Counted from the first letter of the stretch, positions 39,934 to 49,854 are shown. The stretch is DNA of 64,000 nt from Elusimicrobiota bacterium (GCA_016180815.1 JACPAN010000007.1:57745-121744); one strand, 5' to 3'. A program made the numbers and translations. Notes: generated by a model not told the origin, from the letters alone.

Positions 39934-41375
39934 CACACACCTCCAGAAGTTTCGGCCCCATTGGCCTCGCCAGGGGCTTCCTCGTGGAATTCATCGCGGC
40001 CGAGACCGTATTTAGCCAGCATCCGATGGATCGTTTTCCTATCGATTCCGGACTGTTGGGCGGCCCGGGAAACATTGCCGCCATGCTGAATCAACACATT
40101 TTTAAGGTATTGCCTGTCGAAATCTTCAAGCCATTTTTGTTTGGCCTCTTTGTAGATAAGAGAGCTGTTGGCAAAAGCCGGCGCAGCCGGCCGGTGTTCG
40201 ATTCGCCCGCGAAGGCTTTCGGGCAAGTCATTAGGTTCGATGAATTCGCCGTCCGCCAAGGCCACGGCCCGCTCGATGACGTTTTGAAGCTCGCGGACAT
40301 TGCCGGGCCAGAAATAACCTTCCAACATCTGCAACGCCGAAGCGGAAAATCCCCGAATCAATCGCGGGCTGGATTTGGCGAATTGGCTCAAAAAATGACG
40401 CGCCAGAAGAGCGACATCGCCCTCCCTCATCCTCAATGGAGGCAAATCAACGGCAATGACGTTCAATCGGTAAAAAAGCTCCTCGCGGAATGCCTTCTCC
40501 TCAACGGCGGCTTTGAGATTTCTATTGGTGGCGGAAATAACCCGCACGTCCACGTGAATCAAACGATTGGACCCTAGGTGCCTGACTTGGCGCTCTTGGA
40601 GCACGCGCAAAAGTTTGACCTGCAGGGCCAGGGGCATGTCGCCGATTTCATCCAAAAAAATAGTGCCCCCGTTGGCGTATTCAAAAATGCCGGGCCGGCT
40701 GGCGGTGGCGTCCGTAAACGCTCCCTTCTCATGGCCGAATAGTTCGGATTCAAGAAGCTCCTGCGGCAAGGACGCGCAATCCACGGGCACGAACGGCCCG
40801 TCTTTTCTCCGGGAATTCATGTGAAGGATGCGCGCAATCAACTCCTTGCCGGTGCCTGATTCGCCTTGAATCAAAATGTTGGCTTCGGTCGAGGCAACCT
40901 TACGCACCAATTCCAGGGCTTGCCGGATCCTTGGGCTATTGCCCACAAAATTATCCAGCCCATAGAGCGTTCCCAATTTCTGCCGCAACGACAAATTTTC
41001 TTCGCGCAAGCGCCGTTCCCTGAGGGCCTTTTCAATCACGACCATCAGTTGCTCGTTGGTAAAAGGCTTGGGGATATAATCGACGGCGCCCTTTTTCATG
41101 GCCGCGACGGCGGATTCAAACGTAGCGAAGGCGGTCAGCATGATGACCGGAGTAGCCGGCAATGTTTTTGCGATCTCATCTAAAACCGCCAAACCGTCTT
41201 TCCCCGGCATTTTTAAATCGGTCAGGACCAAATGCGGCGAATGTTTCCGAAGGGCTTCTTCCAAATGCAACGGGTTCGACAGCGTAGCGACATGATAATC
41301 CGCCCGCCTCAGAACCCGTTCGATATTTTCGAGCATCTCCCGCTCATCATCAATGACCAAAATTCGTTCCTTCAT
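39933..41375 (-). CDS. NtrC-family sigma-54-dependent response regulator
   Basis: The 480-residue protein has a receiver ([30 protein letters not shown]), an AAA+ sigma-54 interaction domain with Walker A GESGTGKE and the GAFTDA loop that contacts sigma-54, [10 protein letters not shown] for Walker B, and a Fis-type helix-turn-helix ([22 protein letters not shown]). It is a complete activator able to open sigma-54 promoters once phosphorylated. The ATG at 41375 follows AAAGGAG and overlaps the kinase stop by four bases. The sigma-54-type promoters elsewhere in this window are its most likely targets. Confidence 0.93.
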   Translation of the reverse strand: MKERILVIDDEREMLENIERVLRRADYHVATLSNPLHLEEALRKHSPHLVLTDLKMPGKDGLAVLDEIAKTLPATPVIMLTAFATFESAVAAMKKGAVDYIPKPFTNEQLMVVIEKALRERRLREENLSLRQKLGTLYGLDNFVGNSPRIRQALELVRKVASTEANILIQGESGTGKELIARILHMNSRRKDGPFVPVDCASLPQELLESELFGHEKGAFTDATASRPGIFEYANGGTIFLDEIGDMPLALQVKLLRVLQERQVRHLGSNRLIHVDVRVISATNRNLKAAVEEKAFREELFYRLNVIAVDLPPLRMREGDVALLARHFLSQFAKSSPRLIRGFSASALQMLEGYFWPGNVRELQNVIERAVALADGEFIEPNDLPESLRGRIEHRPAAPAFANSSLIYKEAKQKWLEDFDRQYLKNVLIQHGGNVSRAAQQSGIDRKTIHRMLAKYGLGRDEFHEEAPGEANGAETSGGV

Positions 41376-42361
41376 CGGCGCTCCTTTCGAACGGGCAGAG
41401 TGACCATGAAACACGTTCCGCAGGCGCGTTTTTCACCGTTGTTGGCCACGACGATATTGCCCCCATGCTCATGAATGATTCCGTAAGAAACGGAGAGGCC
41501 CAGACCCGTTCCCTCCGGTTTGGTCGTATAAAAAGGGTCGAAAACGCGCCTGGCAGATTCAGGTTTAATGCCCGGCCCGTTGTCGATCACGCTCAAACGC
41601 ACAAAATTTTCTTCGGGCATTTTCCAGGTGGCGATGCGGATGGCGGGCCGGGCATGAGGTTTCGATCCATTGCCGTTGCCCAAAGCGTCGCGGGCGTTGC
41701 TCAAGAGATTTAAAAGCACTTGTTGAAGCTGATTGAAATTGCCGTTAATCGCCGGAAGCGACGGCGCCAGACGGCAATCCAGGACAATCTCTTTCTTTTT
41801 AAATTCATGGTCGATCAAGGAAATGGTGGCCGCAACGACCTGATTGAGGTCCAAATCCGCATATTGGGCGCCTGTCTTTTTGGCGAATGAAAGGAGATTC
41901 TGCGCAATGGCTCCGATTCGGGAGGCTTGCTTGCGTACAACCTCGATGTCCTTGAGGTGGCCATCCGGAGCGCCGAAATTCTTCGCCTCATCCGACATCA
42001 GTTCGAGCCTTGAAACCATAATGCCGATCGGGTTATTGATTTCATGGACCACGCCGCTGACCAACTGTCCGAGGGCGGTCAACTTTTCCGCCTGATAAAG
42101 CTGAGCCGCCAGCTTTTTTTGCTCCTCTTCATAACGGCGCCTGTACTTCATAATGAACCAAACGGACCAAGCGGTCAGCACCACGCTCAAGGCGATCCCC
42201 CGCGTAATATAGAGGACATGCAAAGCGGCGATGTCGAGCCCGGAGAATAAGTTGTATTCAAGAAGCTCCCAAATGAGAAAAATAACGATCACGATGGTCA
42301 TGGATGACAGGATCAACCCGATCAGATGAGTCCGCCATCGGTCGATGAAATCTAATTTCAT
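41372..42361 (-). CDS. Membrane sensor histidine kinase
   Basis: The 329-residue protein has two membrane helices (~13-35 and ~50-72) with a very short periplasmic loop, a phosphoacceptor box VVHEINNPIG (~103-112), an N box LLNLLSNARDAL, G1 DNGPGI, F box FDPFYTTKPEGTG and G2 GLGLSVS. The tiny sensor loop suggests it reads a signal in the membrane, such as quinone redox state, and not a soluble ligand. It overlaps the rpoN and response regulator genes by four bases each and is surely the partner of the latter. Confidence 0.92.
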   Translation of the reverse strand: MKLDFIDRWRTHLIGLILSSMTIVIVIFLIWELLEYNLFSGLDIAALHVLYITRGIALSVVLTAWSVWFIMKYRRRYEEEQKKLAAQLYQAEKLTALGQLVSGVVHEINNPIGIMVSRLELMSDEAKNFGAPDGHLKDIEVVRKQASRIGAIAQNLLSFAKKTGAQYADLDLNQVVAATISLIDHEFKKKEIVLDCRLAPSLPAINGNFNQLQQVLLNLLSNARDALGNGNGSKPHARPAIRIATWKMPEENFVRLSVIDNGPGIKPESARRVFDPFYTTKPEGTGLGLSVSYGIIHEHGGNIVVANNGEKRACGTCFMVTLPVRKERR

Positions 42362-43464
42362 GGAGCCTGCTCCTCAACGGCGTTCCTGACGGCATTGAGC
42401 GTCCGGCGATTGACGGCCAGACCGTAGCGCGCCTGGACTTCTTTGGATAGGCGCCGGTCGGATCGTTTCTTTTCTTTCGGCCAGAGGGGAAGCACCTCAT
42501 CCAAAATCGACCGAATGACTTCGCGCCTAGCCGGCATCAAAGCGCTCAAGGGCGCCTCCTGCCCCCAAGGCAATTTGACGCCGCGCCCATGGGCCGCTCG
42601 GCTGATGGTGCTGGGGGCCAAACACAGTTCACGCGCCAAGGACCTCATGGACAGCGGTTTTTTGAGCGCTGTTTTACCGGTCGCCAGGTATTTGGCCTGC
42701 GCCGCGCAAACGGTCTCTAAAATCCTGAACAATGTGCTTTGCCTTAAATTGGCCAGATTGATTTTTTCAATAAGCCGGCGCAGGCTCTTTTTTTCCTCCC
42801 GCGTCTTGAATACCCCGCGATCTTTCAGCTCGTCGAGAACCTGTTGATTGATGAGGTAGCGGCCTCGCGCCATGTAAGGCAGATTAAAAAGAAAAAGAGG
42901 CCGCTCGGGCGAAGCCTCATCCACTTCAATGCGGGCGATTTGGGTAAACCGCAAGGCCGGTTGCGCCCGGGCGTCTTCGCTGAATAAAGACTGAACGCCG
43001 ACCTCCAGGATCATCTCGTGAATACGGCGGGCCTCCTCGGGGCTCAGGCCGGTCAGCCCGGCGATTTCTTCAAGACTGCGAATATCCTCTCCGTAAAGAA
43101 AGTATTTTTCAAACGCCTCGCGTCCGATCCGCCTGATCAGCCCGACCAATTCCGCCTTTCCCGCCAGCAACGACTCGACGGGCACGCCGGCCGATGATCC
43201 CGCGGCCAAATTCTCGTCAAACGCATAAAAACTCCCGGAAAGCCCGGCCCTGGTCCAGGGGTTTCTGCGGATCACTCTCGGCGCGCCTTTTTCAGGCAAA
43301 TAAAGTTTAAGGAACATCGGGTCCATCTCGATTTCCTGAATGAATTTGGCGAATTCCCGCTCAGGCAACCCAATGATCTTGGCTGCCTGTAAACGGCCGA
43401 TCAACCGCCCGCGAAGATTTAATTTCGCGGAACCGCGCAACCCAAGAGCCATGCCGCTTTTCAT
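42358..43464 (-). CDS. rpoN: Divergent sigma-54 factor (RpoN family)
   Basis: The 368-residue protein starts MKSGMALGLRGSAKLNLRGRL, a recognisable but altered region I, with no Gln-rich stretch. It then has the core-binding region (FLFNLPYMARGRYLINQQVL) and a helix-turn-helix (LSMRSLARELCLAPSTISRAAHG). The end RRLSKEVQARYGLAVNRRTLNAVRNAV replaces the canonical ARRTVAKYRE RpoN box with VNRRTLNAVRN. It is shorter than usual (~430-480). The longer frame upstream belongs to DUF488, and the ATG overlaps that stop by four bases. Coupled to kinase and activator genes. Confidence 0.8.
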   Translation of the reverse strand: MKSGMALGLRGSAKLNLRGRLIGRLQAAKIIGLPEREFAKFIQEIEMDPMFLKLYLPEKGAPRVIRRNPWTRAGLSGSFYAFDENLAAGSSAGVPVESLLAGKAELVGLIRRIGREAFEKYFLYGEDIRSLEEIAGLTGLSPEEARRIHEMILEVGVQSLFSEDARAQPALRFTQIARIEVDEASPERPLFLFNLPYMARGRYLINQQVLDELKDRGVFKTREEKKSLRRLIEKINLANLRQSTLFRILETVCAAQAKYLATGKTALKKPLSMRSLARELCLAPSTISRAAHGRGVKLPWGQEAPLSALMPARREVIRSILDEVLPLWPKEKKRSDRRLSKEVQARYGLAVNRRTLNAVRNAVEEQAP

Positions 43465-43883
43465 CGCGGCCCTCGCATGGTGCGGCTGAATTGCTGGCTT
43501 AAAACAAAATTGCCGTTCTCCCGGCATTGAGCCAGGGCTTTCGCTAAAATCGCGGTCGGGCAGCGCAAGTGGTTCGAGCATTCGCACAAAAGAACGACCG
43601 GCCTTCGAAAAGACAACAAGGCCAAGGGCTTCAAAATATCTTGGGTTGAGGGCGCGTTGAGTTCCTGCGAATAACGAGCGGAGAACTCCGTCCAGGGAAC
43701 GTTTTTGGAGGCATAAAGCTCCCACAATCTGTGGCTGGGCGCCAAGGCCGGAATCCAAACGTCAAAATGCTTTTTGACGATAAAATCTTTCGGCCGCTTC
43801 CAGGCAGCCAGCACGCGATAGCCCGGTCCCGAGCAGCCCAGGCTGCGCACGCGAATCGGATCTTGGATCAATGTCCACCCCAT
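43461..43883 (-). CDS. DUF488 family protein
   Basis: The 140-residue protein shows the DUF488 pattern: YRVLAAWKRPKDFIVKKHFDVWIPALAPSHRLW, FSARYSQEL, and VVLLCECSNHLRCPTAIL. The function is unknown; family members have a Cys-containing C-terminal motif, as seen here. It starts the operon with rpoN, the kinase, the activator and NFU. No sigma-54 site precedes it, consistent with the sigma factor gene being controlled differently from its targets. Confidence 0.75.
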   Translation of the reverse strand: MGWTLIQDPIRVRSLGCSGPGYRVLAAWKRPKDFIVKKHFDVWIPALAPSHRLWELYASKNVPWTEFSARYSQELNAPSTQDILKPLALLSFRRPVVLLCECSNHLRCPTAILAKALAQCRENGNFVLSQQFSRTMRGPR

Positions 43884-43951
43884 ACACCATCAGCCTAACA
43901 GCCAAAGGCAGGGTGAAACTATGATTTAGGTCATACTTGCCTGGCAGGACG

Positions 43952-44632
43952 CTAAAGCTTATCGGCGGCTTTTCTGAGCAATTCGGGTTTCTTGATCACA
44001 ATTTTCCCCCAGGAGGAGCTCAGGCAGCCTTTCTTTTGAAGCTCTTTGAGCTCCCTAAACGTCGTCTCCAGGGTGGCGCCGATCAACTGGGAAAGTTCCC
44101 TCTTGGTAAAAGGGATGGTTTCGCCGTGCACGCCGTAGAGCCGAAGAAGGGTGGTGACCAAGCGATAGGGGACGGTCTCCTGCGATTGGCAACGCAAATC
44201 TTGGACGTCCTTAAGGCGCTCGGAACACAAGGAGCAAACGCCGCGGATAAATCCCGGGCTTTTCATGTAATATTCGAGAAAAGTCCGGTCTAGAATTTTG
44301 AAGACGCTGGTTTTTTCCGAGGCGATCGCCGTGCACGGGTAATCCCGGCCGTTGCCGCCCAACCGGCAAAGCGTTCCGAAGAGCTCGCCCGGGCCCAACA
44401 CTTCGATGGCAAAAGGCTTGCCGTCCGACGTGTATTTAAAAATCTGAACCCTGCCCTTAAAAAGCACCCAGACGCTGTCGGCTGTTTCCCCCTCGTTAAA
44501 AACCGTCTCGCCCTTGCCGAATGTCTTTTCCCGGACCGCATCCGCGATAGTTTCCAGGTCTTTCTTCTCAAGCGAACGAAACGGCTCGATAGAGGTCAAA
44601 AATTTAAGGATATCCGCCCGGGAAAAAGCCAT
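43952..44632 (-). CDS. Crp/Fnr-family transcriptional regulator
   Basis: The 226-residue protein has a cyclic-nucleotide-binding-like barrel (ETIADAVREKTFGKGETVFNEGETADSVWVLFKGRVQIFK, then EVLGPGELFGTLCRLGG) and a C-terminal helix-turn-helix (TKRELSQLIGATLETTFRELKELQKKG). It lacks the N-terminal cysteine set of true FNR, so oxygen sensing by a cluster is unlikely; a ligand such as NO or haem is possible in this family. It is monocistronic and lies just before the rpoN operon. Confidence 0.87.
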   Translation of the reverse strand: MAFSRADILKFLTSIEPFRSLEKKDLETIADAVREKTFGKGETVFNEGETADSVWVLFKGRVQIFKYTSDGKPFAIEVLGPGELFGTLCRLGGNGRDYPCTAIASEKTSVFKILDRTFLEYYMKSPGFIRGVCSLCSERLKDVQDLRCQSQETVPYRLVTTLLRLYGVHGETIPFTKRELSQLIGATLETTFRELKELQKKGCLSSSWGKIVIKKPELLRKAADKL

Positions 44633-44689
44633 AACGCCTGCTACCCATGATTATCTTATTTATTTCAGCTTTATGAGTTGGATGTCCCG

Positions 44690-45829
44690 TTACGGGAGTT
44701 CGCAACGAACCGCGGCAACCAGGGATTCGCCGTACTCTTTAAGCTTCCAGGGTCCGATGACTTCGAGCGCGGCCAGCGCGTCCACACTGCCCGGCCCGGC
44801 CTTAGCGATTTTTTTAAGCGCGTCGTTGGAAACAATCACGTCTGGCGCCACGCCCTGCGTTTGAGCCACGGCCTTGCGCCAATCCTTGAGCTTGCCGTAA
44901 AGTCTGACTTGGTCCCGGCTAAGCTCGCGCCGGGAAAAGGGCCCGGGGCCCACGGCCGGACCTGCGCGGGCGCGCTCCAAGGCTTTTAGAATCTTAACCC
45001 CGTAATTTCCGAAAATATAAGGCGACACCCCTCTAATAGTTTTCAATTGAGAGCGCGTGCTTGGCGCGGCGCCGGCCAAATCCACCATCAAAGCGTTCGT
45101 CAATACCTTAAACGGCGGCAAATGTCTGGCGCGCGCCTCCTGCTCCCTGAGCAAATACAAGGCGCGCAGCCGGGCAAGCCCGGAGCCATCCAAATCCGCC
45201 GCTCCTTTAAGAGAACGGAATCCCTCCGGGTTGAACTCGGTGATCGCGATCTCGGAATACGCCAAAGCCTCAAACGCCTCGCGGGCGTGTTCCCACCGTT
45301 CTCGTTCTTTTAATTCACGCGCTTGCAATTCGCTCAGGGCGGCTAAATAGCGCACGTCCTCGGCCGCATAGTGAATCTGCGCCTTTGTTAAAGGCCGCAG
45401 CCCCCAGTTGGAGCGCTGCATGTCCTTGTCGAGCCTGACGCTAAAGCGGGTTTCCAAAATCGCGGACAGGCCGAGGTCATTCCAGCCTAAAATGCGCGCG
45501 GCCGCCATGGTATCGAAAAGGTTGGCCACCTTCGTCAGGGAAGGGCAGCGCCGCCGAAGCACCGCCACATCGTACTCTGCGGCATGAAAAATTTTCCCCA
45601 CATGCGGGTTTTCCAACAAGCGCTGCAATGAATCCAAACGACGGATCGAGAGAGTGTCGATAAGCCAAACCCGGTCGCCGGCGGCCAACTGCGCCAAACA
45701 CAAACGCTCCGGATACCGGTAAAAGCTGTCGGACTCCGTGTCCAAGGAAACGGCTGGAAAATCTTGCGCCCGGGCAACGGCGCCCTCCAAGGCGCTTTCG
45801 GTGGCGACAATCTCTACGGACAAGTTCAC
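44690..45829 (-). CDS. rnd: Ribonuclease D
   Basis: The 379-residue protein has the DEDD exonuclease motifs (VSLDTESDSFYRYPERLCLAQL near residue 28, HAAEYDVAVLRR, YAAEDVRYLAAL) and a C-terminal HRDC-like helical region. RNase D trims the 3' ends of tRNA and other small RNAs. It overlaps the RNase R reading frame by four bases, so the two exonuclease genes are linked. No regulatory signal is seen. Confidence 0.92.
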   Translation of the reverse strand: MNLSVEIVATESALEGAVARAQDFPAVSLDTESDSFYRYPERLCLAQLAAGDRVWLIDTLSIRRLDSLQRLLENPHVGKIFHAAEYDVAVLRRRCPSLTKVANLFDTMAAARILGWNDLGLSAILETRFSVRLDKDMQRSNWGLRPLTKAQIHYAAEDVRYLAALSELQARELKERERWEHAREAFEALAYSEIAITEFNPEGFRSLKGAADLDGSGLARLRALYLLREQEARARHLPPFKVLTNALMVDLAGAAPSTRSQLKTIRGVSPYIFGNYGVKILKALERARAGPAVGPGPFSRRELSRDQVRLYGKLKDWRKAVAQTQGVAPDVIVSNDALKKIAKAGPGSVDALAALEVIGPWKLKEYGESLVAAVRCELP

Positions 45830-47397
45830 CTGAAACGACGGTTCTTTCTTCGGCCGGCGGGTTGATGGCCGCGCGGCGGGAGCGCTTGTTCCAATTCAAA
45901 ATCCAATTGCCTTTTCGCGAGGTTGGCCGCGGCCAATTTGACGCGCACCGGCCGGCCCATATGCAAGACGCGGCCCGTGCGCCGTCCGGTCAGCGTCGAA
46001 CGGGCTTCGTTGTAAATGTAGTAATCATCCCTCAGGTTTGAGACATGCACCAAGCCTTCAACGAAAATATCGTTCAACTGAACGAAAAAACCGAACGCCG
46101 TAACGTTAGAAATGATGCCGTTGAAGGATTCCCCGACGCGGCTGGTCATGACTTGAACTTTTTTCAAATCCAGGAATTCCCGTTCCGCATCCACGGCTAA
46201 GCGCTCGCACTGCGAAGTCCAAAGGCCGATATTCGGCAAAATCGTTTTCCAATGCTCCTGCCTCCGGGCGCTCAAATTACCGCGCAGCCGCTCTTTAACG
46301 ATCCGGTGAACGGCCAAATCAGGGTAGCGGCGTATCGGCGAGGTGAAATGCGTATAACAAGCCGATGCCAAGCCGTAATGACCCGCGTTGGCCGGAGAAT
46401 AAACCGCTTGCTTTAAAGTCCGAAGGACCATCATGTGAATCATCCCCTCGACGGGCTTTCCCTTGACGGATTCCAGAACTTTCCCAAGCGCCGAGGGCCG
46501 TCCTTGATGAAATCCCGGCGGCACGGCAAGGCCGGCGGCCTTCAACATTTCCTCAAGCTTGCCCATTTTGAATGTATCCGGCCGTTCGTGAATGCGGTAA
46601 AGAAAAGGAAATCGCCGCATCTCGGTCGCCACCGTTTCATTGGCCATCAGCATGAACTCCTCGATCAAACGATGGCTCTCCAAGCGTTCGCGCCGGCGCA
46701 CGTCCACGGGCCGCCCGCCCTCATCAGTAACGATATAGGGTTCGGGAAAATCAAAATCCAGGGATCCGCGCTTGAAACGAAGCTTGCGCAAAAGACGAGC
46801 GAGGTAACCCATCTTTTTTACCGAATCGATCACGGCGGAAGGCGCGCCCGCGCCGGCGCCTCCTCTTAAAATCGATTCCACGTCTTCGTACGTGAACCGC
46901 TTGGCGCTGCGGATGGCGCTTTCAACGATCCGGTGGCTCACGACACGGCCTTGCGAGTTCAAATCCATGAGGCAGGATAGGGTTAAACGGACCTGATCCG
47001 GCACCAAACTGCACAACCCGTCGGAAAGCTTAAAGGGCAGCATCGGGACCACTTTGTTGACGAGATAAACGCTGGTGCTGCGCCGGTAGGATTCCACGTC
47101 CAGCGGACGGCCTTCGGCCACGTAATGGGCCACGTCCGCGATGTGCACCCCCAGCCGCCAACCGCCCTCCGGGCGCTCTTCGAGGGAAACCGCATCGTCA
47201 AAATCCTTGGCGTCCGCTCCGTCGATGGTGAATACCGGAATATGAAAAAACGTTTCCCGTCCCTGCCACGCCGACTCCGGGACTTCCCCTGCGAACGATT
47301 CCGCTTCCGCCTGAACCTCGGCCGGGAACTCGACGCGCAGATCGAACTTCCTAAGAAGCGCTTTCAAATCCACATCGGGATTTGCGCGAGATCCCAA
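45826..47397 (-). pseudogene. rnr: RNase R, catalytic and S1 part (gene interrupted by frameshift and internal deletion)
   Basis: The open frame covers the RNB catalytic domain with intact acidic residues (DGADAKDFDDAVSL, GVHIADVAHYVAEG), the family pattern RYPDLAVHRIVKERL and a C-terminal S1 domain (VGESFNGIISNVTAFGFFVQ). Upstream the frame reads on through FFKKFAAKITEWPAP without an ATG; the start shown is a TTG. The N-terminal cold-shock domain is encoded in another frame at 47453-47710. Activity without it is possible, since the catalytic core looks complete. The protein would be truncated at its N-terminus. Confidence 0.75.
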
Positions 47398-47452
47398 CGC
47401 CTCGATTAAAACCCCGCCGGCCCATGAGTCGGGCGCCGGCCATTCGGTGATT

Positions 47453-47710
47453 TTAGCCGCGAATTTTTTGAAAAATTCCCACGACGTTGGCGCGCGCCCT
47501 GCTGATGACGCGAACGATTTCCCCCTCCGGACGCGACGGCTCCGAAGAAGGAGAAATTTTTACCGCCACACGGTCGCCGTTCATGGCCAAGCGCAACGTA
47601 TCGCCTTGCACGTAAATATCCGCGACGCCGGGTTTCTCCGAAAGCACGAACCCGAATTTTCCTTTAAGGACAAGCTGCCCTTCGATGGTTTTGGGATGAG
47701 AATGCGCCAA
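47453..47710 (-). pseudogene. rnr: RNase R, N-terminal cold-shock domain fragment
   Basis: The 85-residue frame (TTG start) begins AHSHPKTIEGQLVLKGKFGFVLSEK, the first cold-shock (OB) domain of RNase R, and stops after VVGIFQKIRG. The following catalytic part (45826-47397) is in the +1 frame. The second cold-shock domain that should lie between VVG.F and KITEWP is missing, so this is a deletion plus frame change, not a single sequencing slip. The whole rnr locus is treated as one broken or rearranged gene. Confidence 0.7.
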
Positions 47711-47756
47711 CGCTATTGATTATCTAAAAATCTAAAATTGTTAAACTCAATTCGAT

Positions 47757-48203
47757 ATGGAATTGAAACATATTTTACTGCTGGCCGCTTTGTTCGCGGT
47801 CTCATGCAATAAAAAAACAGGCCAAATAAAGGAAACGGATATGGGCAAATCCTCTCAATCTCAAGAAGTCACGACTCCCTCCGGACTTAAATATACAGAC
47901 AATGTCGTCGGCGCCGGCGCCTCGCCTGAGACCGGACAGCGCGTCACCGTTCATTACACGGGGACCTTAACCAACGGCACAAAATTTGACAGCTCGCTTG
48001 ATCGCGGGCAGCCCTTCGCCTTCAACATCGGCGTGGGCCAAGTGATCAAGGGTTGGGACGAAGGCGTCGCGAGCATGAAAGTCGGCGGTAAACGGCGGCT
48101 GTATATCCCTGCGGCCTTGGGTTATGGCTCAAGAGGAGCCGGCGGCGTGATCCCGCCCAACGCCGATCTCATCTTCGACGTCGAACTTTTAGGCATCCAG
48201 TAA
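47757..48203 (+). CDS. FKBP-type peptidyl-prolyl isomerase, lipoprotein
   Basis: The 148-residue protein has a lipobox (LFAVSC, Cys17) and one FKBP domain: TPSGLKYTDNVVG, VTVHYTGTLTNGTKFDSSLDRGQPFAFNIGVGQVIKGWDEGV, RRLYIPAALGYGSRGAGGVIPPNADLIFDVELLGI. The domain is full length with the expected aromatic pocket residues (Y, F, D, W, Y, F). It should assist protein folding outside the inner membrane. It is one of the few plus-strand genes and converges with the carboxyltransferase gene. Confidence 0.95.
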   Translation: MELKHILLLAALFAVSCNKKTGQIKETDMGKSSQSQEVTTPSGLKYTDNVVGAGASPETGQRVTVHYTGTLTNGTKFDSSLDRGQPFAFNIGVGQVIKGWDEGVASMKVGGKRRLYIPAALGYGSRGAGGVIPPNADLIFDVELLGIQ

Positions 48204-48226
48204 ATTCCTTTCCGCCGCCCGCGTTC

Positions 48227-49846
48227 CTAAAGAGGGATATTGCCCTTAAGGACCTGGGCGCCCGGCATTCTCTTTTGCGCCAACGCCTGGAAAGCCCGGA
48301 TAAGCCGCGTGCGCAGCATCTTGGGCTCGATGACCTCATCAATGGAACCGGCGGCCGCGGCTTGATAAGGAGAAGCGAACTTCTCGGCATATTCCCGGCT
48401 CAACTGTTCTCTCGTTGCCGCTGGATTTTGCGATTGCTTGATCTCTTTGGAGTAAAGAATTTCAATGGCCCCTTGGGGCCCCATCACCGCGATCTCCGCC
48501 GAAGGCAGCGCGAAATTAAAATCGCCGTTTAAAAATTTGGAGCCCATGGCGATATAGGCGCCCCCATAGGCCTTCCTTAAAATAACCGTGACTTTGGGGA
48601 TCGTGGCCTCGGCATAGGCAAAGAGGAGTTTGGCGCCGTGGCGGATGATGCCGTTTTGCTCCTGGTCAACGCCGGGCCAGTAGCCGCCCACGTCCACGAA
48701 CGTCAACAGCGGAATATTGAAGGTGTTGAGAAACCGGATGAAACGCGCGGCTTTGTGAGAGGCATGGGTATCCAAAGCGCCCGCCATTTGAGCCGGATTA
48801 TTGGCCACCGCGCCGACAACCTTGCCCCCCAGCCTCAAAAATCCGACCACGATGTTTTTGGCGTAATTTTGATGAATTTCAAAAAATTTATGCTCATCCG
48901 CGACCTGGCGGATGGCGTGCTGAACCCAATAGGGTTTTTTGGGGTCCATTTCGCATAAAAGCTCAAGAACAGGAACTTCTCTGGTCTCCTTGTCCGTGGT
49001 GATGGCGGAAGGCGGGCTCTCCCGGAAGCTGCCGGGCAGGTAGCTTAACAGCTCCTTGATCTGCCGGAAACAATCCGGCTCGCTCTGAGCCACAAAATGA
49101 CAGACGCCGCTTTGCTGGCCGTGCATGAGCGCGCCCCCCAGCGTCGCAAAATCAACTTTCTCTCCGGTCGCCTTTTCAACCACATCCGGCCCGGTGATGA
49201 ACATGTGGCTGATGCCCTCGACCATAAAAACAAAATCGGTTAAAGCCGGGGAGTAAACCGCGCCTCCGGCGCAGGGGCCCAAAATAGCGGAGATCTGCGG
49301 AACAACGCCGGAAGCCTTGACGTTTCTGGCAAAGACCTGGGCGTAGCCGTCCAAACTATCGACGCCCTCTTGAATCCTGGCTCCGCCGGAATCGAGCAGC
49401 CCGATAATCGGCATTTTGTTCTCGATCGCAATGTCCATCAAACGGGCGATTTTGACGGCATGGGCCAAGCCCAGGGAGCCGCCCAATACCGTAAAGTCTT
49501 GGGCAAAAAGAGCGACTTGTTTTCCGCGGATCCGGCCGATGCCCGTCACCACGCCGTCGCCGGGAGGGCATTTCTCCTGCAGGTTGAAATCCTTGGCTCG
49601 AGTCTTGGCGAAGAGACCAATTTCCTGAAAACTGCCTTCATCAAGCAGGTACCCGATTCTCTCGCGGGCCGTGAGTTTGCCTTTCGCCTTTTGAGCCTCG
49701 ATTTTCTCCGGCGAAGTTCCTTGGACGCATTGTTCCTTGAGCTCGACGAGCTGTTTGGTTTTAGCGCTCGGCAAAGCGCTGCGGCTTTTTTTCAAGGCCG
49801 CGGGCATCACTTTCTCGACTGTTAACGGATTATTTTCGATTTCCAT
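48227..49846 (-). CDS. pccB: Acyl-CoA carboxyltransferase subunit (propionyl-/methylmalonyl-CoA carboxylase beta type)
   Basis: The 539-residue protein has the two-lobed carboxyltransferase: GKLTARERIGYLLDEGSF, GGSLGLAHAVKIARLMDIAIENKMPIIGLLDSGGARIQEG, GPCAGGAVYSPALTDF and a second lobe with GGYWPGVDQEQNGIIRHGAKLLFAYAEA and KAYGGAYIAMGSK. It transfers CO2 from biotin to acyl-CoA, yielding malonyl- or methylmalonyl-CoA. It lies eight bases after the phosphopantetheinyl transferase gene and directly follows the large PKS, so it probably supplies extender units. The biotin carboxylase is not in this window. ATG at 49846 preferred over an upstream frame. Confidence 0.92.
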   Translation of the reverse strand: MEIENNPLTVEKVMPAALKKSRSALPSAKTKQLVELKEQCVQGTSPEKIEAQKAKGKLTARERIGYLLDEGSFQEIGLFAKTRAKDFNLQEKCPPGDGVVTGIGRIRGKQVALFAQDFTVLGGSLGLAHAVKIARLMDIAIENKMPIIGLLDSGGARIQEGVDSLDGYAQVFARNVKASGVVPQISAILGPCAGGAVYSPALTDFVFMVEGISHMFITGPDVVEKATGEKVDFATLGGALMHGQQSGVCHFVAQSEPDCFRQIKELLSYLPGSFRESPPSAITTDKETREVPVLELLCEMDPKKPYWVQHAIRQVADEHKFFEIHQNYAKNIVVGFLRLGGKVVGAVANNPAQMAGALDTHASHKAARFIRFLNTFNIPLLTFVDVGGYWPGVDQEQNGIIRHGAKLLFAYAEATIPKVTVILRKAYGGAYIAMGSKFLNGDFNFALPSAEIAVMGPQGAIEILYSKEIKQSQNPAATREQLSREYAEKFASPYQAAAAGSIDEVIEPKMLRTRLIRAFQALAQKRMPGAQVLKGNIPL

Positions 49847-49854
49847 AAAAATTT

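Noticed and set aside
43465..43758. N-terminal extension of the sigma-54 protein by 98 codons
   Set aside because: That stretch encodes the conserved DUF488 protein in another frame, and the two genes meet in an ATGA overlap.
47430..47475. Programmed ribosomal frameshift in rnr at the T/A runs
   Set aside because: The shift needed is +1, not the -1 that an A-run slippery site gives, and a whole domain is missing at the same place.
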